Below, in pieces: positions 1 through 8,322 of a stretch of DNA of 64,000 bases. This DNA comes from Paraburkholderia caballeronis (GTDB lineage: Bacteria; Pseudomonadota; Gammaproteobacteria; Burkholderiales; Burkholderiaceae), in NCBI RefSeq assembly GCF_900104845.1, contig NZ_FNSR01000002.1:558001-622000 (forward strand), in the 5' to 3' direction. The translations under genes were made by a program, and so were the position numbers. The notes beneath the pieces are model-generated. The model was not told the origin of the DNA and did no database searches. It worked only from the letters and a program-made list of their open reading frames with translations. Each line of letters starts with the position of its first letter. Positions within the stretch are counted from its first letter, which is position 1.

Positions 1-260
1 ACTTCAAGTCGGTGGCCGGCGTCGCGCCGCTCGCGTATCTGGCCGGCTGGAGAATGCGCATCGCGCAGCGCGCGCTGCGCGACGAACGCACGCCGGTCAA
101 CGTGCTCGCGCGGTCGCTCGGTTATGGGTCGGAAAGCGCGTTCAGCAACGCGTTCAAGCGGATCGTCGGCTGTGCGCCGTCGGCGTTTCGCGCGCAGGCG
201 TCGGTGGAAACGCTGCGGGAGGCGGACGACGCGTACGCGCCGATCGAGCGAAGCGGTTAG
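1..260 (+). CDS. AraC-family transcriptional regulator, C-terminal fragment (cut by window start)
   Basis: Only the last 86 or so residues are in the window, so the N-terminal sensor domain cannot be judged. What remains is the second helix-turn-helix of an AraC/XylS DNA-binding domain: a stretch with RMRIAQRALRD, then LARSLGYGSESAFSNAFKR, which is the classic second recognition helix and the PSAFR tail. It would bind DNA as a transcription regulator. The stop codon overlaps the stop of the convergent HxlR gene by two bases, so the two genes are packed tail to tail. The family is clear from sequence; the effector and targets are unknown. Confidence 0.85.
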   Translation, partial: FKSVAGVAPLAYLAGWRMRIAQRALRDERTPVNVLARSLGYGSESAFSNAFKRIVGCAPSAFRAQASVETLREADDAYAPIERSG

Positions 261-607
261 GCATCCGGAGCGGACGGCGGCGCGTCCTTGCGCTCGGCCC
301 ACGTAAGCAGCGCGTCGAGCGCCGGGCACAGCGCCTGTCCCCATCCGGTCAGGTGATATTCGACTTTCGGCGGCACCTGGTTGTACACGGTGCGCACGAT
401 CAGCCCGTCGGCTTCGAGCTGCCGCAACTGCTGCGCGAGCATCTTCTGCGAGATACCCGGAATCAGCCGCTCCAGCGTGGAGAAACGCTGAACCTTGCCG
501 TCGAACAGATGAAACAGGATCTCCAGCTTCCAGCGTCCGTCGAGCAGCCGCAGCGCCGCCTGCACCCCGCTGGCCGCGGTGGCGGGCGTATAAGTCCTCT
601 CCGTCAT
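257..607 (-). CDS. HxlR-family winged-helix transcriptional regulator
   Basis: A 116-residue protein of normal HxlR length. It has the family core: a residue 18-30 segment with LLDGRWKLEILF, then the RFSTLERLIPGISQKMLAQQLRQLEADGL winged helix, and the wing ending in KVEYHLT. HxlR proteins are small dimeric DNA-binding regulators, often responding to aldehydes, quinones or redox stress; nothing here identifies the signal. The ATG at 607 is chosen because the longer open frame upstream encodes Arg/Val-rich sequence unlike the family. Three 6-bp TGACC(T/C) units lie at 664-681, about 60 bp upstream of the start, and could be a binding site, but this is weak. The gene is convergent with the AraC gene and downstream of gtsA on the same strand. 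Confidence 0.9.
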   Translation of the reverse strand: MTERTYTPATAASGVQAALRLLDGRWKLEILFHLFDGKVQRFSTLERLIPGISQKMLAQQLRQLEADGLIVRTVYNQVPPKVEYHLTGWGQALCPALDALLTWAERKDAPPSAPDA

Positions 608-890
608 CGATGCATTCCCCAAGCGTGCGTTCGCACGGACGCCGCGCCGCCGGGTCGTGGCCCTGACCTTGACCCTGACCTCGCGCACGGCGAACCGTCC
701 GGACCCGAAGCATACGGCAATCCGCGCCGCGCCGGACATGCAGCCGTCTGCGGCGGCGCGCGGAATCACCGTGAGGCCGTGCACACTGGACGAATTGAGC
801 CGGCGCATCCGCGGCGAAACCGCGATGGGGACGAAGAACCTGAAGGACGCGGGCGTGGGGCCGTTGAACGGGCGCGCGCCGCGCAATCCG

Positions 891-2198
891 TCACTGCGTC
901 TTCGCCGCGGCCGCGAGCCGGTTCGCCGCCTGCTGCGCGGTCATGCTTTCGTCGCTCCAGTATTTGCCGATCACGTCGTAGAACGCGCCTTCGACGGCCG
1001 GGCTCACGACCATGTCGTGCGCCCACGACGGCACCAGCGCGCCAGCCGCGCCCGCCGCCTTGAAGTCCGCCGACGACTTCTTCGCGCACGCGTCGAACTT
1101 CGACAGGTCGAGATCCTGGCGCACCGGAATCGAGCCCTTGTTCAGGTTGAACGTCTGCTGGAACGCGGGGCTCATCAGCAGGCCGGCCATGTCCTTTTGC
1201 CCCTTGTCCACGCCCGGCGTCTTCACCTTGAAGAACACGAAGCTGTCCACGTTGAACGTGTACGCGTTCTGCGAGCCCGGCGCGGCCACGCACAGATAAT
1301 CCTTGCCCGGCACCTTGTTCGCGACCGTGAACTCGCCCTTCGCCCAGTCGCCCATGAACTGCATCGCGGCCTGGCCGTTGATCACCATCGCGGTCGCCAT
1401 GTTCCAGTCGCGGCCGGTCTGGCTCGCGTCGGCGTACGTGCGCAGCCGGCGGAACGTTTCGAGCGCCTTCACCATCGTCGGCCCCTTCAGCGTCGCGTCG
1501 TCGAGCTGCACGAACGCCTTCTTGTAGAACGCCGCGCCGCCGACGCCGAGCGCGACCGTCTCGAACGTCTCCGCCTCCTGCCACGGCTGCCCGCCGATCG
1601 CGACCGGCGTGATGCCGGCCTTCTTCAATGCGTCCGCGACCCTGAAGAAGTCGTCCCACGTCGCGGGCGGTTGCGCGTTCACCTTCTTCAGCGCGTCCGC
1701 GTTGATCCACAGCCAGTTCACGCGATGCACGTTCACCGGCGCGCCGACGTATTGCCCGTTGTACTTCATGATCGCCGCGATCTCCGGCGGCAGCACGCGG
1801 TCCCAGCCGTCCTGCTTCGCGACGTCGTCGATCGGCATCAGCACGCCTTCGTCGCCCCACTCGTGGATGGCCGGCCCCTTGATCTGCGCGGCAGCCGGCG
1901 GATTGCCGGCGACCACGCGCGTCTTCAGCGCGGTCATCGCGTTGCCGCCGCCCCCGCCCGCGACCGCGAAATCGACCCACGTGTCGCCCTTCTTTTCGAG
2001 CATCTGCTTCAGCACCTGCGCGGACTTCGCCTCGCCGCCCGACGTCCAGTAATGCAGCACCTCGACCTGCGCCGCGTGCGCGGCCGTCGCGAACGACAGC
2101 GCGGCGGCTGCCAGCACGGTCGACAGGGTCGATACGGAGGTCGATGCGGCAAGCGGCGCGCGGCGGCGGGTCGGCGAATCGGGGCGGGCGGCGGGCAT
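891..2198 (-). CDS. gtsA: Glucose/mannose-type ABC transporter periplasmic binding protein (GtsA-like), orphan
   Basis: A 435-residue extracellular solute-binding protein of family 1. Residues 1-42 form a Sec signal peptide (Arg-rich start, Ala/Leu core, cleavage near AHA-AQ). The mature part begins QVEVLHYWTSGGEAKS and contains VGAPVNVHRVNWLW, DWNMATAMVINGQAAMQFMGDW-type and FNLNKGSIPVR blocks that I recognise from the Pseudomonas/Burkholderia glucose-binding protein GtsA. It should capture a hexose in the periplasm for an ABC importer. A GAGGAGA ribosome site precedes the ATG at 2198. No permease or ATPase gene follows; the next gene downstream is HxlR. The binding protein must therefore work with components encoded elsewhere, or the operon has been lost. 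The divergent LacI regulator and the palindrome between them suggest carbohydrate-responsive control. Confidence 0.88.
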   Translation of the reverse strand: MPAARPDSPTRRRAPLAASTSVSTLSTVLAAAALSFATAAHAAQVEVLHYWTSGGEAKSAQVLKQMLEKKGDTWVDFAVAGGGGGNAMTALKTRVVAGNPPAAAQIKGPAIHEWGDEGVLMPIDDVAKQDGWDRVLPPEIAAIMKYNGQYVGAPVNVHRVNWLWINADALKKVNAQPPATWDDFFRVADALKKAGITPVAIGGQPWQEAETFETVALGVGGAAFYKKAFVQLDDATLKGPTMVKALETFRRLRTYADASQTGRDWNMATAMVINGQAAMQFMGDWAKGEFTVANKVPGKDYLCVAAPGSQNAYTFNVDSFVFFKVKTPGVDKGQKDMAGLLMSPAFQQTFNLNKGSIPVRQDLDLSKFDACAKKSSADFKAAGAAGALVPSWAHDMVVSPAVEGAFYDVIGKYWSDESMTAQQAANRLAAAAKTQ

Positions 2199-2275
2199 CG
2201 TAGTCTCCTCGTATCGGATCGTATCGTGGGCGGATCGCGCGGCCGAACAGCAGACGCGAATTTCCGGTGCGTGGA

Positions 2276-2289
2276 TGTTAGCGCTAACA
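2276..2289. promoter_or_regulatory. LacI/GntR-type operator palindrome between gtsA and lacI-type gene
   Basis: The 14-bp sequence TGTTAGCGCTAACA is a perfect palindrome with a central CG. This is the typical form of sites bound by LacI-family repressors, which are symmetrical with central CpG. It lies 78 bp upstream of the gtsA-like start and 79 bp upstream of the LacI-family start, so one site could control both divergent genes. That the neighbouring LacI protein binds it is inference. Confidence 0.8.
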
Positions 2290-2367
2290 AATCGGCGTCC
2301 CCACCAGGAACAACCCTGCACGTGCCGGCCCTTTCCATCGCGATCGCACACGGCGATACTTGCGCGT

Positions 2368-3447
2368 ATGGCCCGCAAAACGACCCAGGCTCCCTCCCCA
2401 TCGCGCGCACGCGACCCGCGCACGGCTTCCGCCGCGCAACCCGCGCGCCGGCGGTCCGGCGGACGCGTGACGCTCGCCGACGTCGCGCGGATCGCGCAGG
2501 TCAGCACGATGACGGTGTCGCGCGCGTTGAAAGACCCGTCGCGCGTGCTGCCCGATGCGCGCGCACGCATCGACGCCGCGATCGAACAACTCGGCTACAT
2601 CCCGAACCAGGCCGCGCGCACGCTCGCGTCCGCGCGCTCGAAGCTGATCGGCGTGCTGGTGCCGTCGCTGTCGAATGCGGTGTTCGTCGAGACGCTGGCG
2701 GGCGCACAGGACTGCATCGGCGCGGCCGGTTATCAACTGCTGATCGGCAACACCGGTTATGCGCCGGCGCAACAGGCGGAACTGCTCGGCGCGTACCTGT
2801 CGCACGCGCCGGCCGGTTTTCTGGTCGCCGGCATCGACGGCTCGCGCGCGGTCCGCACCCGGCTCGCGGCGGCCGGCGTGCCGCTCGTGCACATGTTCGA
2901 TCTCGCCGCGCAGAACGAATGGTCGGTCGGGTTCTCGCAGCGCAGCGCGGGGTTCGCGGTCGGCGCGCACCTGCTCGAACGCGGCTACCGGCGTCCGGGC
3001 TTCATCGCCGCGCAGCTCGATCCGCGCACGATGCAGCGGCGCGCGGGCTTCCGGCGCGCGTTGAGCGCGGCGGGTCTGCGCGACGATGTCGAAGTGCTGA
3101 CGAAGGAGCCGTCGAGCGTCGCGCTCGGTTCGCGGCTGCTCGCGGAACTGCTCGCGAACACACCGGACTGCGATGCAGTGTTCTGCTGCAACGACGACCT
3201 CGCGCTCGGCGCGCTGTTCGAATGCCAGCGCGCGGGCATCGCGGTGCCGCGCGAACTCGCGATCGCGGGTTTCAACGATCTGCCGTTCGCCGCGTGCTCG
3301 ACGCCGTCGATCACGACGGTCGCGACGCCGCGCTACCAGGTCGGCTTCGATGCGGCAAGCCTGCTGCTGCGCATCCTCGACGGCGACGCGCCCGACACCC
3401 GCCGCGTCGATCTCGGCTTCGAGCTGGTGGCGCGAGAGAGCACATAA
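2368..3447 (+). CDS. LacI-family transcriptional regulator (GntR/gluconate-repressor type)
   Basis: A 359-residue LacI-type repressor. After a basic, disordered N-terminus, residues 34-55 form the lac-repressor helix-turn-helix (VTLADVARIAQVSTMTVSRAL), followed by the hinge helix around PNQAARTLAS. The periplasmic-binding-protein-like effector domain runs from about 65 to the end and includes the FCCNDDLALGAL and IAGFNDLPFA blocks. The protein most resembles the gluconate-operon repressor subgroup. The ATG at 2368 is preferred over an in-frame ATG at 2275, because the latter would put the operator inside the coding region. It is transcribed away from the gtsA-like gene and probably represses it and itself until a sugar or sugar acid binds. 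Confidence 0.9.
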   Translation: MARKTTQAPSPSRARDPRTASAAQPARRRSGGRVTLADVARIAQVSTMTVSRALKDPSRVLPDARARIDAAIEQLGYIPNQAARTLASARSKLIGVLVPSLSNAVFVETLAGAQDCIGAAGYQLLIGNTGYAPAQQAELLGAYLSHAPAGFLVAGIDGSRAVRTRLAAAGVPLVHMFDLAAQNEWSVGFSQRSAGFAVGAHLLERGYRRPGFIAAQLDPRTMQRRAGFRRALSAAGLRDDVEVLTKEPSSVALGSRLLAELLANTPDCDAVFCCNDDLALGALFECQRAGIAVPRELAIAGFNDLPFAACSTPSITTVATPRYQVGFDAASLLLRILDGDAPDTRRVDLGFELVAREST

Positions 3448-3691
3448 GGCAGCGCGAAAATCCGGCTGTCCTGAGCATTCGCCATCGTGTTCGAGCGTCG
3501 CAACAGGGGCACCGGCTGCCCGACGCCCGAACCCCGCGCCGTCTTGCCGAAAGCGTTGTTCGACTACTCGCTCCAGACGCTATACGGCATCGTCGATGCG
3601 CTGCCGGTCGCGCCGATCCAGTTCTCGCGAACCGCGCGTTCATCCGCCTGTCCGGTCAGGCGCACGGCCGCTTCACGCGACCGTTCGCGCG
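3448..3691. other. Spacer between convergent genes, possible gene remnant
   Basis: This 244-bp stretch lies between the ends of the LacI and EAL genes. A plus-strand frame through about 3517-3660 has normal high-GC third-position codon use and reads as plausible protein (for example FDYSLQTLYGIVDALPV), but it runs into the antisense of the EAL gene and resembles nothing I know. It may be a leftover of a decayed gene. I see no clear terminator hairpin. Confidence 0.3.
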
Positions 3692-5383
3692 CTATCCGGT
3701 CGCGATCGTGTTGTCGGCCACGCCGGGCGCCGCTTCGTCGCCGCCCGCATACGGCCGCTGCCCGAACGCCGCGTGCCACGCGACGAACTCGTCGGACGGC
3801 ATCGGCTTCGCGTACAGATACCCCTGCATGAACGACACGCCGCGCGCGCGCAGATACCCGAACTGGATCGGCTGATCGACGCCTTCCGCGACCACCTGCG
3901 CCTTCAGCCGGTGCGCGAGGCTGATGATCGCGTCGAGCACGATCGCCTCGCCATGCTGCGGATCGATCGTCATCACGAAGCCGCGATCCACCTTCATCAG
4001 GTCGAACGGAAACTTCTCCAGATACGACAGCGAACAGTAGCCGGTGCCGAAGTCGTCGATCGCGACCTTCGCGCCCTGCGCGCGCAGCGTGTCGAGGTTG
4101 TAGCGCGCCTGCTGCGTGTTCCGCATCAGGCTGCGCTCGGTGATCTCCAGCACCAGTTGCAGGCGGCAGACCGAGATATCGGCGAGGAACGGCCGCAGGT
4201 CGTCGAGAAAACGGTCGCCCGACAGGTGCTCGGCCGCGAAGTTGATCCCGAGATGGAAGCCGGGCGGCGTATTCCACGTGCGGACGTCCCGCGCGATCAG
4301 CTTCAGCAGATGCAGCGTGAGCGGCACGATCACGTGCGTTTCCTCGGCGGCCTCGATGAACGCGTCGGGGCTCACCGGCCCGATGCCGGGCCGGTTCCAG
4401 CGCAGCAGCGCCTCGACCCCGTGGCAGCGCCGCTCCGGCACGCCGTACAGCGGCTGGTATTCGACGTGGAACTGGTTCGTGCGGATCGCGGCCAGCAACT
4501 GCTCGCGCAGCGAACCGCGGCTCTTCTGCACGCGCACGCCCAGCCACGCCAGCACGCCGGACAGCAGCAGCGCGAACGGCATGAACCGTTGCAGCAGTTC
4601 GATCCACACGCGAACCCTGCGCTCGCGCAGCCCGTAGATGCGCAGTTCCACCGGCGTGCCGGCCATTTCGACCCGGCTGTCGATCAAAAGCCGGCTGGCC
4701 CCTCCGTCCGACGTCTGCGGCGTCTGGCCGAAGCTCAGCCCGTCGCCGACGCGCAGCGCGACCTGCTGGAAAATGTCCGGCGGCGCGACCGCGTGCAGCA
4801 GATCGAGCAGATAACGGTCGTCGACGATCGCCAGCACCGTGCGTCCGCCGGGCGCGGGTTCGCCGACCAGCAGCGCGGGCCGGTGCGGCACCATCGGCGT
4901 GCTCGTGATGAGCCGGGTCCACGCGCGCTCCGGCGCGTGGTCGGGCGCGCCGCCGAACGACGCGAGCGGCGACGACTGCGTGCCGAGCGCCGACGAACAC
5001 GCGATGCGGTCGTGCTCGATCACGTTCAGCGAGCGCAGGTACGGCACGACCGCCGCGCGGCGCATCAGGTCGGGCATCAGCTGCGCGCACGGCTGGCCGG
5101 TCAGCGGCGCGAGTTCGCGCGCGGCCGCCCGCGCCTCGGTCACGATGAAGCCGACCTGGTTTTCGATGAAGCGGGCGGCCAGATCGGCCTCGCGGTATTG
5201 CCGGCGCCCGGCCTCGTGCCAGCTGAGCGCCGCGCACAGCACCAGCGGCACCAGCGCCGCAATCGCCAGCACCACGCGGTCGGCCCACGGGCGGCCGGTC
5301 GTCACGATCGAATCGGGCAAGACACCCTCCGCGTGGTGGATGCGTTGGGATCGACTGTACCGCGCCCGTCGGGTCGACGCCAT
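3692..5383 (-). CDS. CSS-domain EAL cyclic-di-GMP phosphodiesterase (membrane)
   Basis: A 563-residue protein with a transmembrane helix at about 36-54, a periplasmic domain, a second helix at about 262-280, and a cytoplasmic EAL domain from about 295. The periplasmic part carries the CSS motif (C129-S-S) and a second cysteine at C99. In the E. coli PdeB/PdeC family this pair forms a disulfide that holds the enzyme less active. EAL residues are intact: GVEALLRW, EITERS, DDFGTGYCSL, LMKVDRGF, VVAEGV and QGYLYAKP. It should hydrolyse c-di-GMP to pGpG in response to periplasmic redox state. A TTG at 5320 has a good GGAGGG site four bases upstream and may be the true start, since the ATG at 5383 has a poor one. 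Its position beside the bcs operon suggests it damps cellulose synthesis. Confidence 0.88.
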   Translation of the reverse strand: MASTRRARYSRSQRIHHAEGVLPDSIVTTGRPWADRVVLAIAALVPLVLCAALSWHEAGRRQYREADLAARFIENQVGFIVTEARAAARELAPLTGQPCAQLMPDLMRRAAVVPYLRSLNVIEHDRIACSSALGTQSSPLASFGGAPDHAPERAWTRLITSTPMVPHRPALLVGEPAPGGRTVLAIVDDRYLLDLLHAVAPPDIFQQVALRVGDGLSFGQTPQTSDGGASRLLIDSRVEMAGTPVELRIYGLRERRVRVWIELLQRFMPFALLLSGVLAWLGVRVQKSRGSLREQLLAAIRTNQFHVEYQPLYGVPERRCHGVEALLRWNRPGIGPVSPDAFIEAAEETHVIVPLTLHLLKLIARDVRTWNTPPGFHLGINFAAEHLSGDRFLDDLRPFLADISVCRLQLVLEITERSLMRNTQQARYNLDTLRAQGAKVAIDDFGTGYCSLSYLEKFPFDLMKVDRGFVMTIDPQHGEAIVLDAIISLAHRLKAQVVAEGVDQPIQFGYLRARGVSFMQGYLYAKPMPSDEFVAWHAAFGQRPYAGGDEAAPGVADNTIATG

Positions 5384-5548
5384 TGCCGTGCAGCGCCGCG
5401 TGCGCCGCAGACTCTGACACTCTTTGACACTGCCTCTGACAGAATTTTGCTAGTCTGGCGCGGCAACACGGTCGAGCCCGCTGCCGGCAGGGCAGCGGCG
5501 TGCAAGTCTCATCGCGGCAAAAAACCGATACGACAGGAGGGCTTCGCC

Positions 5549-5827
5549 ATGCTCCAGTGGATAGCGAACTGGGCGTCGCGCCATACGCCGACCCCGGAGA
5601 AACATGCGGAACGCGCGCTCAACGAGTTGCGAATGGCGCTGTTCCAGGCCGAGCAGCGGGTGCTCGACGCGCAGATGCACGCGGCGTATTACCGGTCGCG
5701 CATCACGTTCTGCGAGGAAGTGCTGAAGAGCGGCATCGAGAAGGTGTCCGACCTGCGCAACGACCAGGTCGAGGCCGCGCGCACCGCGCCGCCGAGCCTG
5801 AAGGTCGCGTCCGCGCAACGCAGTTGA
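5549..5827 (+). CDS. Small predicted coiled-coil protein of unknown function
   Basis: A 92-residue protein with a strong CAGGAGG ribosome site eight bases before the ATG, which supports it as a real gene. The start is short and hydrophobic-aromatic (MLQWIANWAS). The middle, about residues 15-70, is rich in Glu, Gln, Arg, Leu and Ala with heptad-like spacing (NELRMALFQAEQRVLDAQM), and probably forms one long helix with a helical hairpin. It has no signal peptide and no domain that I recognise. It sits alone between two c-di-GMP phosphodiesterase genes, both on the opposite strand, and upstream of the cellulose operon. A role in that locus is only a guess from position. Confidence 0.7.
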   Translation: MLQWIANWASRHTPTPEKHAERALNELRMALFQAEQRVLDAQMHAAYYRSRITFCEEVLKSGIEKVSDLRNDQVEAARTAPPSLKVASAQRS

Positions 5828-5866
5828 GCCGGGACCGCCGCCGCGCCGATGCGGGACGCATCGCGC

Positions 5867-7912
5867 TCACGCGCGGCGCGGTTTCGTGATCGCGGCGACG
5901 ACGCGCCGGTGCGCGGACTCGTACGCGGCGCTGTGCGGTCCGCCATGCAGCGCCGCGTCGATCATCTCGTGCAACACGCGCTCGCGTTTGCGATCGTCCG
6001 GAAACAGTCCGTCGAAATCGATCAGCGAGCGGACCAGCGAGCCATCGCCGTCGTCGCGCCGCGTGTCGCCGGCCAGCGCATCGACCGCGCGCGTGATCGC
6101 CTCGGCGGTTTTCGGCGTGTCGAGATTCAGCATCAGGCGTTCTTCCCATACGAGCAGCTTCGCGAGCTGCGGCAGCGCGGCGCCGTTCGACATGCCGTGC
6201 AGCCGCGCATGCTCGCGCATCCACGGCACGACTTCGGCGGCCGGCATCGGCCTCGCGACCGCGAAACCCTGCACCAGATCGACGCCGAGCGTCGCGAGCG
6301 CGTCGAGCAGTTCCGTCGACTCGATCCCTTCCGCGACCACCCGCTTGCCCATCGCGTGGCCGAGCCGCACCAGCTGATAGACGAAACGCAGCACGTCGAT
6401 CGCGTCGTCGCCGTGCATCTTCACCATGTCGCGGTCGATCTTGATCCAGTCGAACGGCATCTGCCGCAGACGCGCAAGCCCGCTGTGCCCCGAGCCGAGG
6501 TCGTCCTGCGCGAGCATCACGCCGAGCGCCTTGAACCTCGACAGGATTGCGTGCTCGCCGTGGCTCAGCGACAAATCCTCGGTTTCCAGCACTTCGAGCG
6601 TCAACTGGGTCGGCGGAAAACCGTGGCGTTCGAGCGCCGAGCAGGTCGCGTCGAAATAGCGGATGTCGCTCAGGCCGGCGGGCGGCAGATTGAACGACAG
6701 GCCGAGTTCGAGTCCGTCTGCGAGCCACGCCGCGCGATCGGCCAGCGCGCGCTCCAGCCCGCGCACGTACATCGCGAGCAGATCGTCGAGCACGAGCGCG
6801 GGCAGGAACTGGCCGGGCGTCAGCAGGGAGTCGCCGTCCGCGATCCGCGCGAGCCCCTCGACCTTCGTCACCGCGCCGCTGTGCGGGTCGAGCAGCGGCT
6901 GATAGTACGTGAGCAGCGCATCCGAACGCACGAGCGCGGCCAGATGCTGGCGGTCGCCGATCGGAATCGCCTCGCGGATGCCGTGCGTGCCGCCGAGCCG
7001 CGCGATCGCGCAGCCGAGCAGCGTCTGGAGCATGTCGAGAAATGCGGTCTGATGCACGCCGACGAAACCGCCCGGCAGCTTGCTGTGCAGCAGCAGCACC
7101 GCGACGGGGGATTCGCCGGGCGCGCGCAGCGGCACCGCCGCGCACGAGCGCAGCCCGCGGGCCAGCGCCGCCCGCCGCCACGGCGCGGTCTCCGGATGGG
7201 TCCGGTAGTTGATCACGCGTTCGATGCGGCCGCTGCGCCACGCGCGGCCGACCGGCCCCTGCCCTTTCGGATCGTCCGCGTCGACGACGATCTGGGTGTC
7301 CGGCGACGCGAGCAGTTCGGCCAGATACTCCTGAACGTTGCCTTCGGCAGCGGCTTCGAAGTGGAACACGCCGTCGTCGTCAGGACGCCCGATCGAACAC
7401 GCGGCCACCTCCTCGTGTTTCGACAGGATCTCGATCACGCCATGGATCAGGTCCGCGTAACTCGCGCACTCCCACGTGAGCTTCGTGATTTCGAGCAGTG
7501 CGGACTGCTGCGCATCCTCGATCTTCTGATACGCCTTCAACTGCCACGTGAGGTCGTCGTTCAGCCGGCGCGTGAACAGCGACATCGCGCGATTGTCGAC
7601 GTCCTGTCCGATGCGCCGGTACACCGACGCGGCAAGGATGCCGCGGCTCTGCACCAGTTCTTCCTTGTCGAGCCCGACGATCGCGTGAATGCGTCCGACC
7701 CGCAGCGCGGTTTCGATGTGGTCGGACGATTTGAGGCCGGGTTCCGCGAGCGACAGCAGATTCTGTATCTGCCGCGATTTCAGATGCTGAAGCTCGGATT
7801 CGTCCAGCATTTCCAGGATCACGCGCGACTTCGGCAGCCGCGAGAGCTTGCCGTAGAAGTCCTCCACCGCCGCCCCGGCGCTGGCGCTCAACGCTTCGAT
7901 CAGGGAAGTCAC
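5867..7912 (-). CDS. Globin-coupled sensor c-di-GMP phosphodiesterase (globin-GAF-EAL)
   Basis: A 681-residue soluble protein. Residues about 1-135 look like a sensor globin: the pattern RVGRIHAIVGL gives a candidate proximal haem ligand, His76, followed by SVYRRI, as in DosC-type sensors. Residues about 165-310 look like a GAF domain. The EAL domain runs from about 330 to 580 with EGLARI in place of EAL and conserved EVLETED, DDLGSGHSGL, IKIDRDMV, AEGIES and QGFAVARP, so catalysis is likely. A C-terminal helical tail of about 100 residues is unassigned. It would degrade c-di-GMP according to bound gas, most likely oxygen. It is transcribed divergently from the bcs operon, 410 bp away, reminiscent of the haem phosphodiesterase that controls cellulose in acetic acid bacteria, although the sensor fold there differs. 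Confidence 0.87.
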   Translation of the reverse strand: MTSLIEALSASAGAAVEDFYGKLSRLPKSRVILEMLDESELQHLKSRQIQNLLSLAEPGLKSSDHIETALRVGRIHAIVGLDKEELVQSRGILAASVYRRIGQDVDNRAMSLFTRRLNDDLTWQLKAYQKIEDAQQSALLEITKLTWECASYADLIHGVIEILSKHEEVAACSIGRPDDDGVFHFEAAAEGNVQEYLAELLASPDTQIVVDADDPKGQGPVGRAWRSGRIERVINYRTHPETAPWRRAALARGLRSCAAVPLRAPGESPVAVLLLHSKLPGGFVGVHQTAFLDMLQTLLGCAIARLGGTHGIREAIPIGDRQHLAALVRSDALLTYYQPLLDPHSGAVTKVEGLARIADGDSLLTPGQFLPALVLDDLLAMYVRGLERALADRAAWLADGLELGLSFNLPPAGLSDIRYFDATCSALERHGFPPTQLTLEVLETEDLSLSHGEHAILSRFKALGVMLAQDDLGSGHSGLARLRQMPFDWIKIDRDMVKMHGDDAIDVLRFVYQLVRLGHAMGKRVVAEGIESTELLDALATLGVDLVQGFAVARPMPAAEVVPWMREHARLHGMSNGAALPQLAKLLVWEERLMLNLDTPKTAEAITRAVDALAGDTRRDDGDGSLVRSLIDFDGLFPDDRKRERVLHEMIDAALHGGPHSAAYESAHRRVVAAITKPRRA

Positions 7913-8322
7913 CGCGGTCCCTCCAGCATGTCAGTGCGTGCGGTCGTGGCCGATGCGTGGTGCATGGGCTGTTTCTTTCGGAGCGCCGACGTCCGCGTCG
8001 ACGCCTAACTGTATCACCGCATCCGGCGCGCGGAACGGCAAAAGCATGCATAACGAATCACCATAAAACATCGGTTAACGAAACGATCTTGCGTTTTGTT
8101 TTTTTGATATGCTGACAGCCAAAGGTTAGACGACTGACGATCAAGACAATCAACGCCAGCCGCCGACCCGTAGAGAAGTCCGCAAACGTCCCCGCTGTAC
8201 CCGCATAACCGACAAGCAGTGCAAACGCGTGGCCGTTGCGCGGCGCGCGTCGTGCCAACCGATGTATCGCGGGTCGTCCGTGCACATGCACCGGCGCTCG
8301 CGAAAAGACATAAGGGCTTTCG
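7913..8322. promoter_or_regulatory. Divergent regulatory region between globin-EAL and bcsB
   Basis: A 410-bp gene-free region that holds the divergent promoters of the phosphodiesterase and of the cellulose operon. Its middle (about 8040-8115) is clearly AT-richer than the surroundings and contains a run of T around 8094-8105 followed by GATATGCT, a plausible -10 area for bcsB. No -35 element at good spacing and no clear palindrome could be fixed, so individual sites are not called. Confidence 0.5.

Noticed and set aside
664..681. Three TGACC(T/C) direct repeats upstream of the HxlR gene
   Set aside because: Units are only six bases and simple slippage explains them; no known HxlR site of this form.
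3487..3831. Plus-strand frame after the lacI gene as an intact gene
   Set aside because: Its second half is antisense to the EAL gene, and the first half has no recognisable domain; kept only as a possible remnant.
657..3875. 1072-codon plus-strand open frame across gtsA and lacI
   Set aside because: It runs antisense to the GtsA-like gene and out of frame with the LacI gene; Arg-rich low-complexity translation.
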